From Marivita cryptomonadis (GTDB lineage: Bacteria > Pseudomonadota > Alphaproteobacteria > Rhodobacterales > Rhodobacteraceae): a stretch of DNA of 64,000 nucleotides. The notes beneath the pieces are model-generated. The model was not told the origin of the DNA. It did no database searches and saw nothing but the letters and a program-made list of their open reading frames with translations. Positions 28,278-37,349 of this stretch are shown piece after piece. The stretch covers positions 124,001-188,000 of the forward strand of contig NZ_JFKD01000002.1 of NCBI RefSeq assembly GCF_002115725.1, written 5' to 3'. Position 1 is the first letter of the stretch, and each line of letters begins with the position of its first letter. The position numbers were made by a program, and so were the translations under genes.

Positions 28278-28850
28278 ATGTTCTACAAAGACGAGCGTTT
28301 GGCGCTGTTCATTGATGGTTCAAATCTCTACGCGGCCGCTAAGTCGCTTGGGTTCGACATCGACTACAAGCTGTTGCGTCAGGAGTTCGTGCGCCGAGGC
28401 AAACTTCTGCGCGCATTCTACTACACAGCGCTTCTGGAAAATGACGAGTATTCGCCGATCCGCCCCTTGGTTGATTGGCTTCATTACAACGGTTTCAACA
28501 TGCGTACGAAACCGGCCAAGGAATATACCGACAGCCAAGGTCGCCGGAAGGTCAAAGGCAACATGGATATCGAACTCACCGTCGATGCCATGGAACTGGC
28601 CGAGCACGTGGATCACATTGTCCTTTTCTCGGGCGATGGCGATTTCCGTCCGTTGATTGAAAGCCTGCAACGCAAGGGCGTTCGGGTGTCTGTCGTGTCC
28701 ACGATCCGCAGCCAGCCGCCAATGATCGCGGATGAACTGCGCCGTCAGGCTGACAACTTTATCGAACTTGACGAACTGCGCGATGTCATCGGCCGCCCAC
28801 CGCGCGATCCGATGCCTGAGCGTCAGCCCGTTGCGGCCGAACAGGACTAA
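28278..28850 (+). CDS. NYN domain protein (LabA/DUF88 family)
   Basis: A 190-residue protein with a PIN-like NYN fold. The acidic residues expected at a metal-dependent nuclease centre are present in LALFIDGSNLY, KGNMDIELTVDAM and LFSGDGDFRPLIE. The C-terminal 30 residues are Pro/Arg-rich. Homologues are widespread in alphaproteobacteria; RNase activity is likely from the fold but has been shown only for a few relatives. It is followed 25 bases later by the YqaA gene. Confidence 0.85.
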   Translation: MFYKDERLALFIDGSNLYAAAKSLGFDIDYKLLRQEFVRRGKLLRAFYYTALLENDEYSPIRPLVDWLHYNGFNMRTKPAKEYTDSQGRRKVKGNMDIELTVDAMELAEHVDHIVLFSGDGDFRPLIESLQRKGVRVSVVSTIRSQPPMIADELRRQADNFIELDELRDVIGRPPRDPMPERQPVAAEQD

Positions 28851-28875
28851 AGCTTGATCCTGCCCCGGATGCCTT

Positions 28876-29313
28876 ATGTGGAGTGATCTGCTCTCACTCG
28901 GCAGTCTTTTCATCGTGGCGTTCGGGGCGGCGACCATTCTTCCGTTCCAATCCGAAATCGTGTTCGTTGCGCTTCAATTGCGCGGCGACATTCCGATTGA
29001 ATGGATCATCCTCTTTGCCAGTGTTGGAAACATTCTCGGTTCCGGGCTCAACTATGCTTTGGGGAGGGTGATCGAACGGTATCGTGGGCGACGCTGGTTC
29101 CCGGTGTCGGACGCACAGTTGGACAAAGCGCGGGCATGGTATCTCAAATGGGGAGTCTGGACGCTTTTGTTCAGTTGGGCCCCTTTAGGCGACGCGTTGA
29201 CCATTGTGGCCGGGGTCATGCGGACTAACGTCTGGCTGTTTTTTCTGTTGGTCAGTATTGCCAAGACAGTGCGCTATATCGTGGTCGCCTTGGTTACGGC
29301 TGCTGCGTTCTGA
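28876..29313 (+). CDS. YqaA family membrane protein (DedA/SNARE-associated related)
   Basis: A 145-residue inner-membrane protein with four hydrophobic segments. The YqaA signature SEIVFVALQLRGDIP, NILGSGLNYALGR and FSWAPLGDALTIVAGVMRTN is present; related DedA proteins take part in lipid flipping and membrane homeostasis. Its last 20 bases overlap the 3' end of the convergent MFS gene. Confidence 0.85.
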   Translation: MWSDLLSLGSLFIVAFGAATILPFQSEIVFVALQLRGDIPIEWIILFASVGNILGSGLNYALGRVIERYRGRRWFPVSDAQLDKARAWYLKWGVWTLLFSWAPLGDALTIVAGVMRTNVWLFFLLVSIAKTVRYIVVALVTAAAF

Positions 29314-30547
29314 TTTCGGTGGCGACCTGGGCCAAAGGCAGGTCGCGCGCAGCGCGGGTTATTCCCAAAACCATCAAAGCAGTGGTAACGCAGAAATACG
29401 CGGCGACGCCGATGAACTGCGTTTCAATGCCGACGCCGACGTCGATCAACAAGCCCGTCACGCCGGGGCCTATGGCGGACCCCAGAACCATCACCGCCGT
29501 TGCCATCGACTTGATCGCACCGATATGGGCTGTGCCATAGAACTCTGCCCAGAATGCGTTAGGCAGAGTCGAATTTGCACCTGACGTGATCCCGAGGAAG
29601 ACAAACCCCAAGGCAAGCACGGCAGGGCTTTCGCTAACGGCGAACAGTAGAAATGCCACGACCATCGGCAATTGATAGAACGGCGTCAACCGCGCGGTCC
29701 CCAGCTTGTCCAACGCCCAACCTGACACCACCATCGAGGTGATGCCGACGGCGGTATAAAGCGGAAAGAAGCTCACGAAGACCAGATGCTCGAGCCCCTT
29801 GACCTCTGAGACATGGACCTGATGGAAAAAGAAAGCCGTGTTGAACGCAGCCGGGCCAAGAACAGCGGGAACCATGCACCAAAACAGCGGGTGGCGCAGC
29901 ACGTCCATGCGGCGCCAATGCCGACCGGACATCCCAAAGGAGACATCCGTTTCCGCGTGTGAGGCTGGCGTGCGTTCCTGCGCCAAGAGCCGACCGAGGA
30001 TCGGAACCGCGCCAATGCAAATCACGGCACCCAGGATCCAAAGGTTCTGCCATGCCATCATCGTCATGGCGGCCACAACGGTCAAAGGAACCAAGGCCTC
30101 ACCAACGGCAAACCCCAATGTTGCAATCGACAACGCGCGCCCGCGTGTGGCAACGAACCAACGCGCCATTGCGACAACTGCGATATGGGAACACATGCCC
30201 TGACCGAAAAAGCGCAGTGCAAAGATGATCACGGGCAGCGCCCAGACCCATGGGTTGAACGCCATGGCCAAACAAGACAGCGCCAGCCCTACGAGCACCA
30301 CCGGCCCCAGAAGCCGCACGCGGAAAAGATCGGTCAGACCCCCGGCCCAGACCATCACCGCCGCAGATGCCATTGTGCCGACCATGTAGATGCCGCCCCA
30401 AGCCCCATGGCTCAGATCAAAGGCCAACCGAATTTCCCCTGCGAAAAGCGAGATGAAATAGGTCTGCCCAAAGGACGACAGGAAGGTGAGCATGGCACCA
30501 GCCGTCAGAAAGGGCGCATTGGCGCGGAGATACTCAGTCAGGCGCAT
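29294..30547 (-). CDS. Major facilitator superfamily transporter
   Basis: A 417-residue permease with twelve hydrophobic helices and a central cytoplasmic loop around residues 200-220 (QERTPASHAETD). The loop 2-3 region GGLTDLFRVRLLGP is a divergent MFS A-motif. No substrate motif is recognisable. The gene is monocistronic, overlapping the convergent yqaA-type gene by 20 bases at the 3' end, so both messengers share a short antisense region. Confidence 0.85.
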   Translation of the reverse strand: MRLTEYLRANAPFLTAGAMLTFLSSFGQTYFISLFAGEIRLAFDLSHGAWGGIYMVGTMASAAVMVWAGGLTDLFRVRLLGPVVLVGLALSCLAMAFNPWVWALPVIIFALRFFGQGMCSHIAVVAMARWFVATRGRALSIATLGFAVGEALVPLTVVAAMTMMAWQNLWILGAVICIGAVPILGRLLAQERTPASHAETDVSFGMSGRHWRRMDVLRHPLFWCMVPAVLGPAAFNTAFFFHQVHVSEVKGLEHLVFVSFFPLYTAVGITSMVVSGWALDKLGTARLTPFYQLPMVVAFLLFAVSESPAVLALGFVFLGITSGANSTLPNAFWAEFYGTAHIGAIKSMATAVMVLGSAIGPGVTGLLIDVGVGIETQFIGVAAYFCVTTALMVLGITRAARDLPLAQVATEIRTQQP

Positions 30548-30625
30548 GACACCGCCATGACTCCAACATCACGCCGTTGCAAGCGGCAAACGTTTAGAAG
30601 CAGGCAGTGTTTGCGGCGCGCATTG

Positions 30626-31096
30626 TTAGGGAAGAACGCGGGCGTTGATCTCGTTATGGATGTCCTGGATTTCAGTTGGCCACGTGCTCTTGATGTACCC
30701 CAAGATGCTGGCGATCTCATCATCGCGCAGAACGTCCCCGAATCCGATCATGTTCGACTTGTATGTCCCTCCGACGATCGCTTCGGTGCCGTCGCGCACA
30801 ATCCGCATCAACAAGGCATTGTCATGGTGCCACGTGTGACCGGTTTCATCATGTGGCGGCGCAGGAAGGTAGCCATCAGCATCACGATCTTGCCAATTGG
30901 GCTGCTGCCCTTCGAGGTTAGCGCCATGACAGCTTGCGCAATAATCAACGTAGAGCGCGGCACCTTCTGCAACGCGCGCTACGTCAGTATAAGGCAGATT
31001 GGGCCGCACATCCTCCGAGGTCCATGCAGGGGAAATCCAGATCGCACCAATGGCAATCATGGCCGCAGTCAGGCCTGTGATGATAGGTTTTTTCAT
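30626..31096 (-). CDS. Class I c-type cytochrome
   Basis: A 156-residue periplasmic electron carrier with an N-terminal hydrophobic signal or anchor (residues 4-22). The heme site is C53-A-S-C56-H57, and M116 in SNMIGFGDVL is the likely second axial ligand. A His/Trp-rich segment (PPHDETGHTWHHDN) precedes it. The ATG at 31096 has AAGGAG five bases upstream. It is divergent from ispH and its redox partner is not apparent. Confidence 0.88.
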   Translation of the reverse strand: MKKPIITGLTAAMIAIGAIWISPAWTSEDVRPNLPYTDVARVAEGAALYVDYCASCHGANLEGQQPNWQDRDADGYLPAPPHDETGHTWHHDNALLMRIVRDGTEAIVGGTYKSNMIGFGDVLRDDEIASILGYIKSTWPTEIQDIHNEINARVLP

Positions 31097-31231
31097 AGGC
31101 ACTCCTTGTAATTGTTGACGTCTATCGCGGGCTTCCCGCGCAGGAAGGTCAACTCACACCTAAGTGAAAGGCGCATTCCACTGGAAACGGGACCGCTGAG
31201 GCTTTAGGTCTTGGGCAAGACGGAGACCGAC

Positions 31232-32182
31232 ATGACCAAACCGCCCCTGACCCTATACCTTGCTGCGCCGCGTGGCTTTTGCGCCGGTGTGGACCGCGCG
31301 ATCAAGATCGTTGAGATGGCGCTCGAAAAATGGGGTGCGCCTGTCTATGTGCGACACGAGATCGTGCACAACAAATACGTGGTTGATGGCCTGCGTGACA
31401 AAGGTGCGGTGTTTGTCGAGGAACTGGAAGATTGCCCCGATGACCGACCGGTGATCTTTTCCGCGCATGGCGTGCCCAAGGCGGTGCCCGCCGAGGCAGC
31501 CAAGCGCGAAATGATCTATGTCGATGCGACATGCCCGTTGGTCAGCAAGGTTCATATCGAAGCAGCGCGGCACCATGAAAACGGTTTGCAGATGATCATG
31601 ATCGGTCACGAAGGCCACCCGGAAACCGTCGGCACCATGGGTCAATTGCCTGAAGGCGAAGTTTTGCTTGTAGAAACCGTCGAGGACGTGGCCACCGTTC
31701 AGGTGCGTGATCCCGAACGATTGGCTTTTGTCACGCAAACCACGCTGAGCGTCGACGATACCATCGACATCGTGGCAGCCCTGCACGCCCGCTTCCCCAA
31801 GATCGTCGGCCCGCACAAGGAAGACATCTGTTACGCAACCACCAACCGCCAGGAAGCGGTCAAGGCAATGGCCCCAAAATGCGATGCCATGCTGGTCGTC
31901 GGTGCGCCCAATTCGTCAAATTCAAAACGGTTGGTCGAGGTGGGCAGCAAAGCAGGTTGCGCTTATTCGCAGCTTGTCCAACGTGCGCCCGACATCGACT
32001 GGCGGGCGCTTGAAGGGATCGCAAGCGTTGGCATCACCGCAGGGGCCAGTGCACCTGAAGAGCTGATCACCGAGGTGATCGACGCGTTCCGGGATCGGTA
32101 CAATGTGACGGTGGAGATGGTAGAAACAGCAGTCGAGAACGTGGAGTTCAAGGTGCCCCGCGTGTTGCGCGTGCCCGCATAA
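31232..32182 (+). CDS. ispH: 4-hydroxy-3-methylbut-2-enyl diphosphate reductase
   Basis: Last enzyme of the MEP isoprenoid pathway, an iron-sulfur protein giving IPP and DMAPP. In the 316 residues the three cluster cysteines lie in [24 protein letters not shown] and [26 protein letters not shown], the catalytic Glu region HEGHPETVG and [10 protein letters not shown] are also conserved. I start it at the ATG at 31232 preceded by CGGAGACC. A strong intrinsic terminator follows the stop. Confidence 0.96.
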   Translation: MTKPPLTLYLAAPRGFCAGVDRAIKIVEMALEKWGAPVYVRHEIVHNKYVVDGLRDKGAVFVEELEDCPDDRPVIFSAHGVPKAVPAEAAKREMIYVDATCPLVSKVHIEAARHHENGLQMIMIGHEGHPETVGTMGQLPEGEVLLVETVEDVATVQVRDPERLAFVTQTTLSVDDTIDIVAALHARFPKIVGPHKEDICYATTNRQEAVKAMAPKCDAMLVVGAPNSSNSKRLVEVGSKAGCAYSQLVQRAPDIDWRALEGIASVGITAGASAPEELITEVIDAFRDRYNVTVEMVETAVENVEFKVPRVLRVPA

Positions 32183-32224
32183 CGGTGCGCGCAAGCACAT
32201 ATTCTACTGGTTGAGTGGTGATGT

Positions 32225-32258
32225 AGAGTGCGTGTTTACACGCACCTCTTATTTTTTC
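32225..32258 (+). terminator. Intrinsic terminator of ispH
   Basis: Seven-bp perfect stem GTGCGTG/CACGCAC with a TTTA loop, extended by AGA/TCT across a one-base bulge, and followed by TATTTTTT. It ends ispH transcription; its T-run overlaps the last codons of the convergent helicase gene. Confidence 0.85.
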
Positions 32259-34471
32259 CCACCCGGTTTTCCGCCCGGTTTACCACCGAACTTGCCAGCA
32301 GGTTTCCCACCCGGCTTCCCACCGAATTTACCCGTAGGTTTCCCACCCGGTTTCGCAGCTCCCGCACGCGGTTTGCGCATGCTTTGTGAAGGATCACCTG
32401 CATTGGCGCGGGCGGCGGCACGGGCGATGTTCTTTTTGCTGTCGGGGCGGCCTTCGGGTGGGGGCGGACCTTTGGGTTTGCCTTTGCCCTTGTAGGGCTG
32501 CGCCTGAAACTCGCTTTCGGAGCGACGCGGTGGACGGTCACCGCTCGGCTTGTCGTCGTACGGCTTACGCTCGCGGGCCGGACCGTCAGATTTGCCTTGA
32601 TAGGGCTTACGCTCGCGCGCTGGGCCATCAGACTTCCCGTAAGGTTTGCCCGCCGGCTTGCGATCCGCCGGTTTCGGCTTGCGGGCGCGCGGTGTGGGTG
32701 CGTCGTTCCAGTCGATTGGGGCTGCCGATTTAGGGGCCGGTTTGGCCGCAACCTCTTGAGCGGCCTCGACCGCCGGTTTTGCCCGCTCTTCGCGGGGCTC
32801 ACGCTTGGGCCGATCATCGTAGGACTTGCGCTCGGGTTTGTCGCCATAGGGCTTGCGCTCGGGCTTCGGGCCGCGGTTTGCGGCAGGTCTTGCCCCACGA
32901 TCAAAATCAGGCGCCTTGTCGAGCTTGGTCAGGGTCACGCCCTTTTCCAACTCCATGGAAGGTCCAACCGCGTTCAGCAAGCGCGCTACCGACGATTCTT
33001 TGATCTGCACCAGCGAATGATCCTGCTGGATGCGAATCGCGCCAATGTCGTCCTTGCTCAGATCGCCTGCACCGCAGACCATCGGCAGAATGCGGCGCGG
33101 TTCGGCGTCTGCAGCACGCCCCCCAGACACAGCAAACCAAACGCTTGGACCAAACTCTTCACGCTTTTCAGGTTTGGCGCCGGGATCCGACAATTCCTCG
33201 GGCGCGGTGTGCTGTTCGCGGAACATGCGCAGATAAGCCGCCGCGATCTGCTCGGGCGTCTTTTCCGCAACAAGCCGGGTCACTACGGTTTCCTCGGTTT
33301 CACCAACAGGTGTCTCCCATGCGGGGTCAGCAAACATGCGATCTTCGTCCCGCTCCAACACCTCATCCGCCGAAGGTGCGGATCCCCAGTCGGATTTCAG
33401 CTTGGCCATACTCAGAATGCGCTCGGCCTTCTTGCGCACCTTGGGTGTCACGATCAGCGCTGACACACCCTTGCGCCCGGCACGGCCCGTCCGGCCCGAG
33501 CGGTGCAACAGCGTTTCATGGTTCGACGGCAGTTCGGCGTGGACCACCAGGTCGAGGTTTGGAAGGTCGATACCGCGTGCGGCAACGTCTGTCGCCACGC
33601 AGACCTGCGCCCGACCATCGCGCATGGCTTGCAGCGCGTGGGTACGTTCGGTCTGAGACAGTTCACCTGAAAGTGCCACGACCTGAAATCCGCGATTCGA
33701 CAAGCGGGTGGTCAGGCGGTTCACCATCGCGCGGGTGTTGGCAAAAACAATCGCGTTGGGGGCTTCGTAATACCGCAGCGTATTGATCACAGCGTTGTCA
33801 GTATCGCGGTCGCTCACCATCATGGCGCGGTAGGCGATATCGGCATGTTGGCTTGTTTCAGACTTGGTGACGACTCGGATCGCATCGCGCTGGTAGCTTT
33901 TCGCCAGCTTCGCAATCATCGGCGGCACGGTGGCCGAGAAGAGCAGCGTCTGACGGTCTTCGGGGGCTTCGCCCAGAATGAATTCAAGGTCTTCGCGGAA
34001 GCCCAGATCGAGCATTTCGTCGGCCTCGTCCAGCACAACGGCGCGACACTGCGACAGGTCGATGGAGCTGCGCATGATGTGGTCGCGCAGGCGGCCCGGA
34101 GTCGCGACGACGATATGCGCGCCACGCTCTAGCGCGCGGCGTTCGTCGCGCATGTCCATGCCGCCAACAGTTGACGCCATGACTACACCGGCTTGAGCGT
34201 AAAGCCATGCCAGTTCGCGTTTTACCTGCATTGCCAATTCACGTGTCGGCGCGATCACCAATGCCAAAGGCGCACCCGCAGGGCCGAATGCTTCGTCCTC
34301 GAGAATCGTCGGCGCAATGGCAAGGCCGAAGCCCAATGTCTTGCCCGATCCTGTCTGCGCCGAGACCAAAAGGTCCGCACCGACATATCCGGGATTGAGA
34401 ACCGCCTCCTGAACCGGGGTCAGCGTTTCGTATCCACGGGCATCAAGGGCATCTTGCAGGGCTTTTTTCAC
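32249..34471 (-). CDS. deaD: DEAD-box ATP-dependent RNA helicase with repetitive basic tail
   Basis: A 740-residue helicase of the DeaD/CsdA-DbpA group. RecA1 (about 1-210) has AQTGSGKT, PTREL, TPGR, DEAD in VVLDEADEMLDLGF and SAT; RecA2 (about 220-370) ends in HRSGRTGRAGRKG. Residues about 465-545 look like a DbpA-type RNA-binding domain (DLSKDDIGAIRIQQDHSLVQI). The last 190 residues are low complexity and strongly basic, with repeats such as SDGPARERKPY and KPGGKPxGKFGG. It begins at a GTG with a weak ribosome-binding site. Roles in ribosome assembly and cold mRNA unfolding are inferred from the family. Confidence 0.92.
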   Translation of the reverse strand: MKKALQDALDARGYETLTPVQEAVLNPGYVGADLLVSAQTGSGKTLGFGLAIAPTILEDEAFGPAGAPLALVIAPTRELAMQVKRELAWLYAQAGVVMASTVGGMDMRDERRALERGAHIVVATPGRLRDHIMRSSIDLSQCRAVVLDEADEMLDLGFREDLEFILGEAPEDRQTLLFSATVPPMIAKLAKSYQRDAIRVVTKSETSQHADIAYRAMMVSDRDTDNAVINTLRYYEAPNAIVFANTRAMVNRLTTRLSNRGFQVVALSGELSQTERTHALQAMRDGRAQVCVATDVAARGIDLPNLDLVVHAELPSNHETLLHRSGRTGRAGRKGVSALIVTPKVRKKAERILSMAKLKSDWGSAPSADEVLERDEDRMFADPAWETPVGETEETVVTRLVAEKTPEQIAAAYLRMFREQHTAPEELSDPGAKPEKREEFGPSVWFAVSGGRAADAEPRRILPMVCGAGDLSKDDIGAIRIQQDHSLVQIKESSVARLLNAVGPSMELEKGVTLTKLDKAPDFDRGARPAANRGPKPERKPYGDKPERKSYDDRPKREPREERAKPAVEAAQEVAAKPAPKSAAPIDWNDAPTPRARKPKPADRKPAGKPYGKSDGPARERKPYQGKSDGPARERKPYDDKPSGDRPPRRSESEFQAQPYKGKGKPKGPPPPEGRPDSKKNIARAAARANAGDPSQSMRKPRAGAAKPGGKPTGKFGGKPGGKPAGKFGGKPGGKPGGKK
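32258..32360. repeat. Degenerate tandem repeats encoding the Gly/Lys/Pro helicase tail
   Basis: Short degenerate units of about 12 bases, encoding GGKP and GGKF-type blocks, recur roughly eight times at the 3' end of the helicase gene. A second pair of repeats (SDGPARERKPY, near 32570-32640) lies further in. Such tracts can change in length by slippage or recombination. Confidence 0.6.
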
Positions 34472-34581
34472 GAGGGTCGTCTTCTTTGTATCAGCAGCCC
34501 GTCAGTGGGCCAAAGCGCGCGTCTAGATCATTGTCCGCCAAATGTATAGCGTCATCACAGCACACCCAGAGAGGATCCGCT

Positions 34582-35196
34582 ATGCTTTCCCTGCAATTCC
34601 TTCTGACGGCGTTTGTCGTGGTCATCGCACCCGGAACCGGCGTCATCTATACGCTCGCCATCGGATTGGGGCAGGGGCGTTGGCCGTCGATCTGGGCCGC
34701 ACTGGGATGCACCGTCGGGATCGTGCCGCATTTGCTGGCCGCGACTCTGGGCCTTGCGGCGGTGCTGCATACGTCTGCGGTGTTGTTCAACATGGTGAAG
34801 TTCGCCGGTGTCGCCTACCTGCTCTGGCTGGCTTGGCAGGCGGTGCGCTCGGGTGGTGCGCTTTCGGTGTCCGCCGAAAAGCAGGCTGAGACAGGTTTGC
34901 GCATTGCGCGACGCGGCGCTCTGATCAACATTTTGAACCCCAAGCTGTCGATTTTCTTTCTCGCATTGCTGCCACCGTTCCTGTCGGGAAACCCGGCGAC
35001 CGCAACGGTGGAAATGGCGCTGATGGGCGGGGTTTTCATGCTGATGACCTTCGTGGTCTTTGTCCTTTACGGCGTGTTCGCAGCGGCGGCGCGCACATGG
35101 CTCTTGGGCAGCGAACGTGTCATGCGGTGGCTCAATCGGTCCTTTGCGGCGCTCTTCGCCGCCCTTGCTGGACGGTTGGCGCTCGAACGCGCCTGA
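34582..35196 (+). CDS. LysE/RhtB family exporter
   Basis: A 204-residue inner-membrane protein with six hydrophobic segments. The family motif at the first helix, VVVIAPGTGVIYTLAIGLGQG, and NILNPKLSIFFLALLPPFL in the middle are characteristic of amino acid exporters of the LysE superfamily. Start ATG at 34582 with GAGAGGA upstream. It is divergent from the helicase gene and 37 bases upstream of DUF3429. The exported amino acid is unknown. Confidence 0.88.
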   Translation: MLSLQFLLTAFVVVIAPGTGVIYTLAIGLGQGRWPSIWAALGCTVGIVPHLLAATLGLAAVLHTSAVLFNMVKFAGVAYLLWLAWQAVRSGGALSVSAEKQAETGLRIARRGALINILNPKLSIFFLALLPPFLSGNPATATVEMALMGGVFMLMTFVVFVLYGVFAAAARTWLLGSERVMRWLNRSFAALFAALAGRLALERA

Positions 35197-35233
35197 GCTA
35201 TGTCGCGGCCCAGAATATAACGATGGACCAACA

Positions 35234-35686
35234 ATGACTCAGATACCCCGTTCCGCGCTTATCCTTGGCCTTGCCGGCGTGATCCCGTTTGCATGGGGCG
35301 CGCTTACGCTGCTGTCTGATGCGGCATCGCAGTGGGGGATGGATATTCTGGGGCCAAGGTTCATCGGGCCCTATGTGCAGCTCAGCTACGGCATGGTGAT
35401 CCTAAGCTTTATGTCCGGGGTGCTGTGGGGCTTTGCCACCAAGGCCAAGGACGGGCAGGCGGCAACGGGCTATGCGCTGTCGGTCATCCCCGCGCTGTGG
35501 GCGTTCTTTATGACTGGCGGAGGGCCGGTGTCTGCCGGAACAAACCTGATCTTTGGATTTCTGGGACTTCTGGTGCTGGACTTCGCCTTCTGGAAATGGG
35601 GCCTCGCGCCGGCATGGTGGATGCAGCTGCGTGTCTTGCTGACCGGGCTGGTCGTTCTATCCCTCTCGGTCGGAGTGTTCCTGTGA
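35234..35686 (+). CDS. DUF3429 family membrane protein
   Basis: A 150-residue protein with five hydrophobic segments and small polar loops (ALILGLAGVIPFAWGAL, QLSYGMVILSFMSGVLWGF), matching the DUF3429 pattern. No function is known. The ATG at 35234 begins shortly after lysE, and its stop overlaps the GTG of the methyltransferase gene (GTGA), indicating coupling. Confidence 0.8.
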   Translation: MTQIPRSALILGLAGVIPFAWGALTLLSDAASQWGMDILGPRFIGPYVQLSYGMVILSFMSGVLWGFATKAKDGQAATGYALSVIPALWAFFMTGGGPVSAGTNLIFGFLGLLVLDFAFWKWGLAPAWWMQLRVLLTGLVVLSLSVGVFL

Positions 35687-36273
35687 CCGACCGCGAAACC
35701 GTTGCCGTCTATGATGCCCGCGCAGGCGACTATGCCAAACTTGACCCTTCAGACACACCAAGCGAAACGCTCGCGACGTTCATAGCTGCTTTGCCTACAC
35801 ATGCGCGAGTTCTTGACCTTGGATGCGGGCCGGGTACGTCGGCGCGGCACATGGCGCGCGCGGGTTGCATGGTTGATGCGCTGGATGCCTCGGCTGAGAT
35901 GATCGCGCTGGCGTCGGCCATTGAAGGCGTCAAAGCGCAACTGGCGAGTTTCGACGACATCAGCGGCACCGCAATCTATGATGGCGTTTGGGCCAATTTC
36001 AGCCTTCTTCACGCTGCGCGTTCTGATATGCGCAAGCATCTGACGGCCATCCACACGGCGTTGAAATCTGGCGGTCTGTTTCACATTGCGGTCAAAGAGG
36101 GCATTGGCGAAGGCCGTGATGCCCTTGGCCGACATTACACCTATTACACCGAACCCGACCTGACCGCACTCTTGCAAACGGCTGGGTTTTCCGTCGGTCC
36201 CTATCGACGCGGGCGTGACAAAGGGCTAAGCGGCACCGACGACAACTGGATCTCTGTAACTGCACATGCCTGA
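35683..36273 (+). CDS. Class I SAM-dependent methyltransferase
   Basis: A 196-residue Rossmann-fold methyltransferase. Motif I is [19 protein letters not shown]; the acidic end of strand 2 is ALDASAEMI. The acceptor substrate is not predictable; the small size and C-terminal [18 protein letters not shown] resemble ubiquinone/tellurite-type small-molecule methyltransferases. The GTG at 35683 overlaps the DUF3429 stop, and the 3' end overlaps rnhA by eight bases, so this is one coupled run. Confidence 0.88.
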   Translation: MTDRETVAVYDARAGDYAKLDPSDTPSETLATFIAALPTHARVLDLGCGPGTSARHMARAGCMVDALDASAEMIALASAIEGVKAQLASFDDISGTAIYDGVWANFSLLHAARSDMRKHLTAIHTALKSGGLFHIAVKEGIGEGRDALGRHYTYYTEPDLTALLQTAGFSVGPYRRGRDKGLSGTDDNWISVTAHA

Positions 36274-36727
36274 CCTGTATGCCTATACCGACGGAGCCTG
36301 TTCCGGAAACCCCGGACCGGGCGGTTGGGGTGTGCTGATGCAGGCCAAAGATGGCGACACAGTGGTCAAGGAGCGCACCCTGTCCGGGGGCGAGGCGAAC
36401 ACCACCAATAACCGTATGGAGCTTCTTGCGGCGATCCACGCGTTGGAAACCCTGTCGCGCCCGTCCTCGCTGACCATTGTGACCGACAGCGCCTATGTGA
36501 AGAACGGCGTGACCAGTTGGATTCATGGCTGGAAGCGCAATGGCTGGAAGACTGCCAACAAGAAGCCGGTCAAGAATGTAGAACTCTGGCAGCGTCTGGA
36601 CGAAGCCCAGCAGCGCCATGATGTGACCTGGGAATGGGTCAAGGGCCATGCAGGCCACCCCGAAAACGAACGCGCCGATGAATTGGCACGCGAAGGTATG
36701 AAGCCGTTCAAAAAAGGCGCGGCGTGA
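36266..36727 (+). CDS. rnhA: Ribonuclease HI
   Basis: Cleaves the RNA strand of RNA-DNA hybrids during replication and R-loop removal. The 153 residues carry the catalytic acids D9 ([16 protein letters not shown]), E52 (NNRMELLAA), D74 (VTDSAYV) and the Asp in ENERADELA, plus the basic handle [18 protein letters not shown]. The gene overlaps the methyltransferase upstream and the YadS-type gene downstream. Confidence 0.96.
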   Translation: MPDLYAYTDGACSGNPGPGGWGVLMQAKDGDTVVKERTLSGGEANTTNNRMELLAAIHALETLSRPSSLTIVTDSAYVKNGVTSWIHGWKRNGWKTANKKPVKNVELWQRLDEAQQRHDVTWEWVKGHAGHPENERADELAREGMKPFKKGAA

Positions 36728-37347
36728 CCCTGATCGCGTGGATCGATCATGCGGCTGTGTTGGTCTTTGCCTTGACTGGCGCTTTGGTCGCCAGCCGCGC
36801 ACAGCTTGATATCATTGGCTTCGCCTTTCTCGCGATCCTGACCGGCGTTGGCGGTGGCACGGTCCGCGATGTGCTGCTGGATCGAAACCCGGTGTTCTGG
36901 ATGGCGGATCCCACCTATCTGGGTGTGGCTGTGATCGCCGCCTTCGTGGTCTTCTTCACCGCGCACCTGTTCGAAAGCCGCTACAAGGCGATCCTTTGGC
37001 TCGACGCTGCGGCGTTGGCCTTTGCCGTCGCGGCGGGCGCCAACATTGCCGCTACTCTTGGGCAAAGCGCGGCCATCGTCGTGGCCATGGGTACAGTCAC
37101 TGGTTGTCTAGGCGGGTTGATGCGCGACGTGGTTGCAAACGAGGTGCCGCTGGTCCTGAAACAGGGTGAGCTTTACGTGACCTGCGCTGTCGCCGGGGCG
37201 TCGGTGATGGCTTTCGCGCCAATGCTTGGCCTTAGTCAGACGACAACCGTGCTGGCCGCCGCCGCAATCACCTTTGCTCTGCGCGCAGGCTCAATCGCAT
37301 TCGGATGGAGCCTGCCGGTCTATAAATCCCGCCCACCGCGCAACTGA
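36724..37347 (+). CDS. YadS/UPF0126 family membrane protein (trimeric intracellular cation channel-like)
   Basis: A 207-residue inner-membrane protein with seven hydrophobic segments made of two repeats, each with a glycine-rich kink: [21 protein letters not shown] and [23 protein letters not shown]. This double motif defines the family, whose prokaryotic members form potassium-type TRIC channels; some relatives are linked to glycine uptake. The GTG at 36724 overlaps the rnhA stop. It ends two bases before the convergent PatB gene. Confidence 0.87.
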   Translation: MTLIAWIDHAAVLVFALTGALVASRAQLDIIGFAFLAILTGVGGGTVRDVLLDRNPVFWMADPTYLGVAVIAAFVVFFTAHLFESRYKAILWLDAAALAFAVAAGANIAATLGQSAAIVVAMGTVTGCLGGLMRDVVANEVPLVLKQGELYVTCAVAGASVMAFAPMLGLSQTTTVLAAAAITFALRAGSIAFGWSLPVYKSRPPRN

Positions 37348-37349
37348 TC

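Noticed and set aside
32258..32360. Short spaced repeats resembling an array
   Set aside because: They are in-frame degenerate codon repeats of the helicase tail, with no unique spacers, so not CRISPR.
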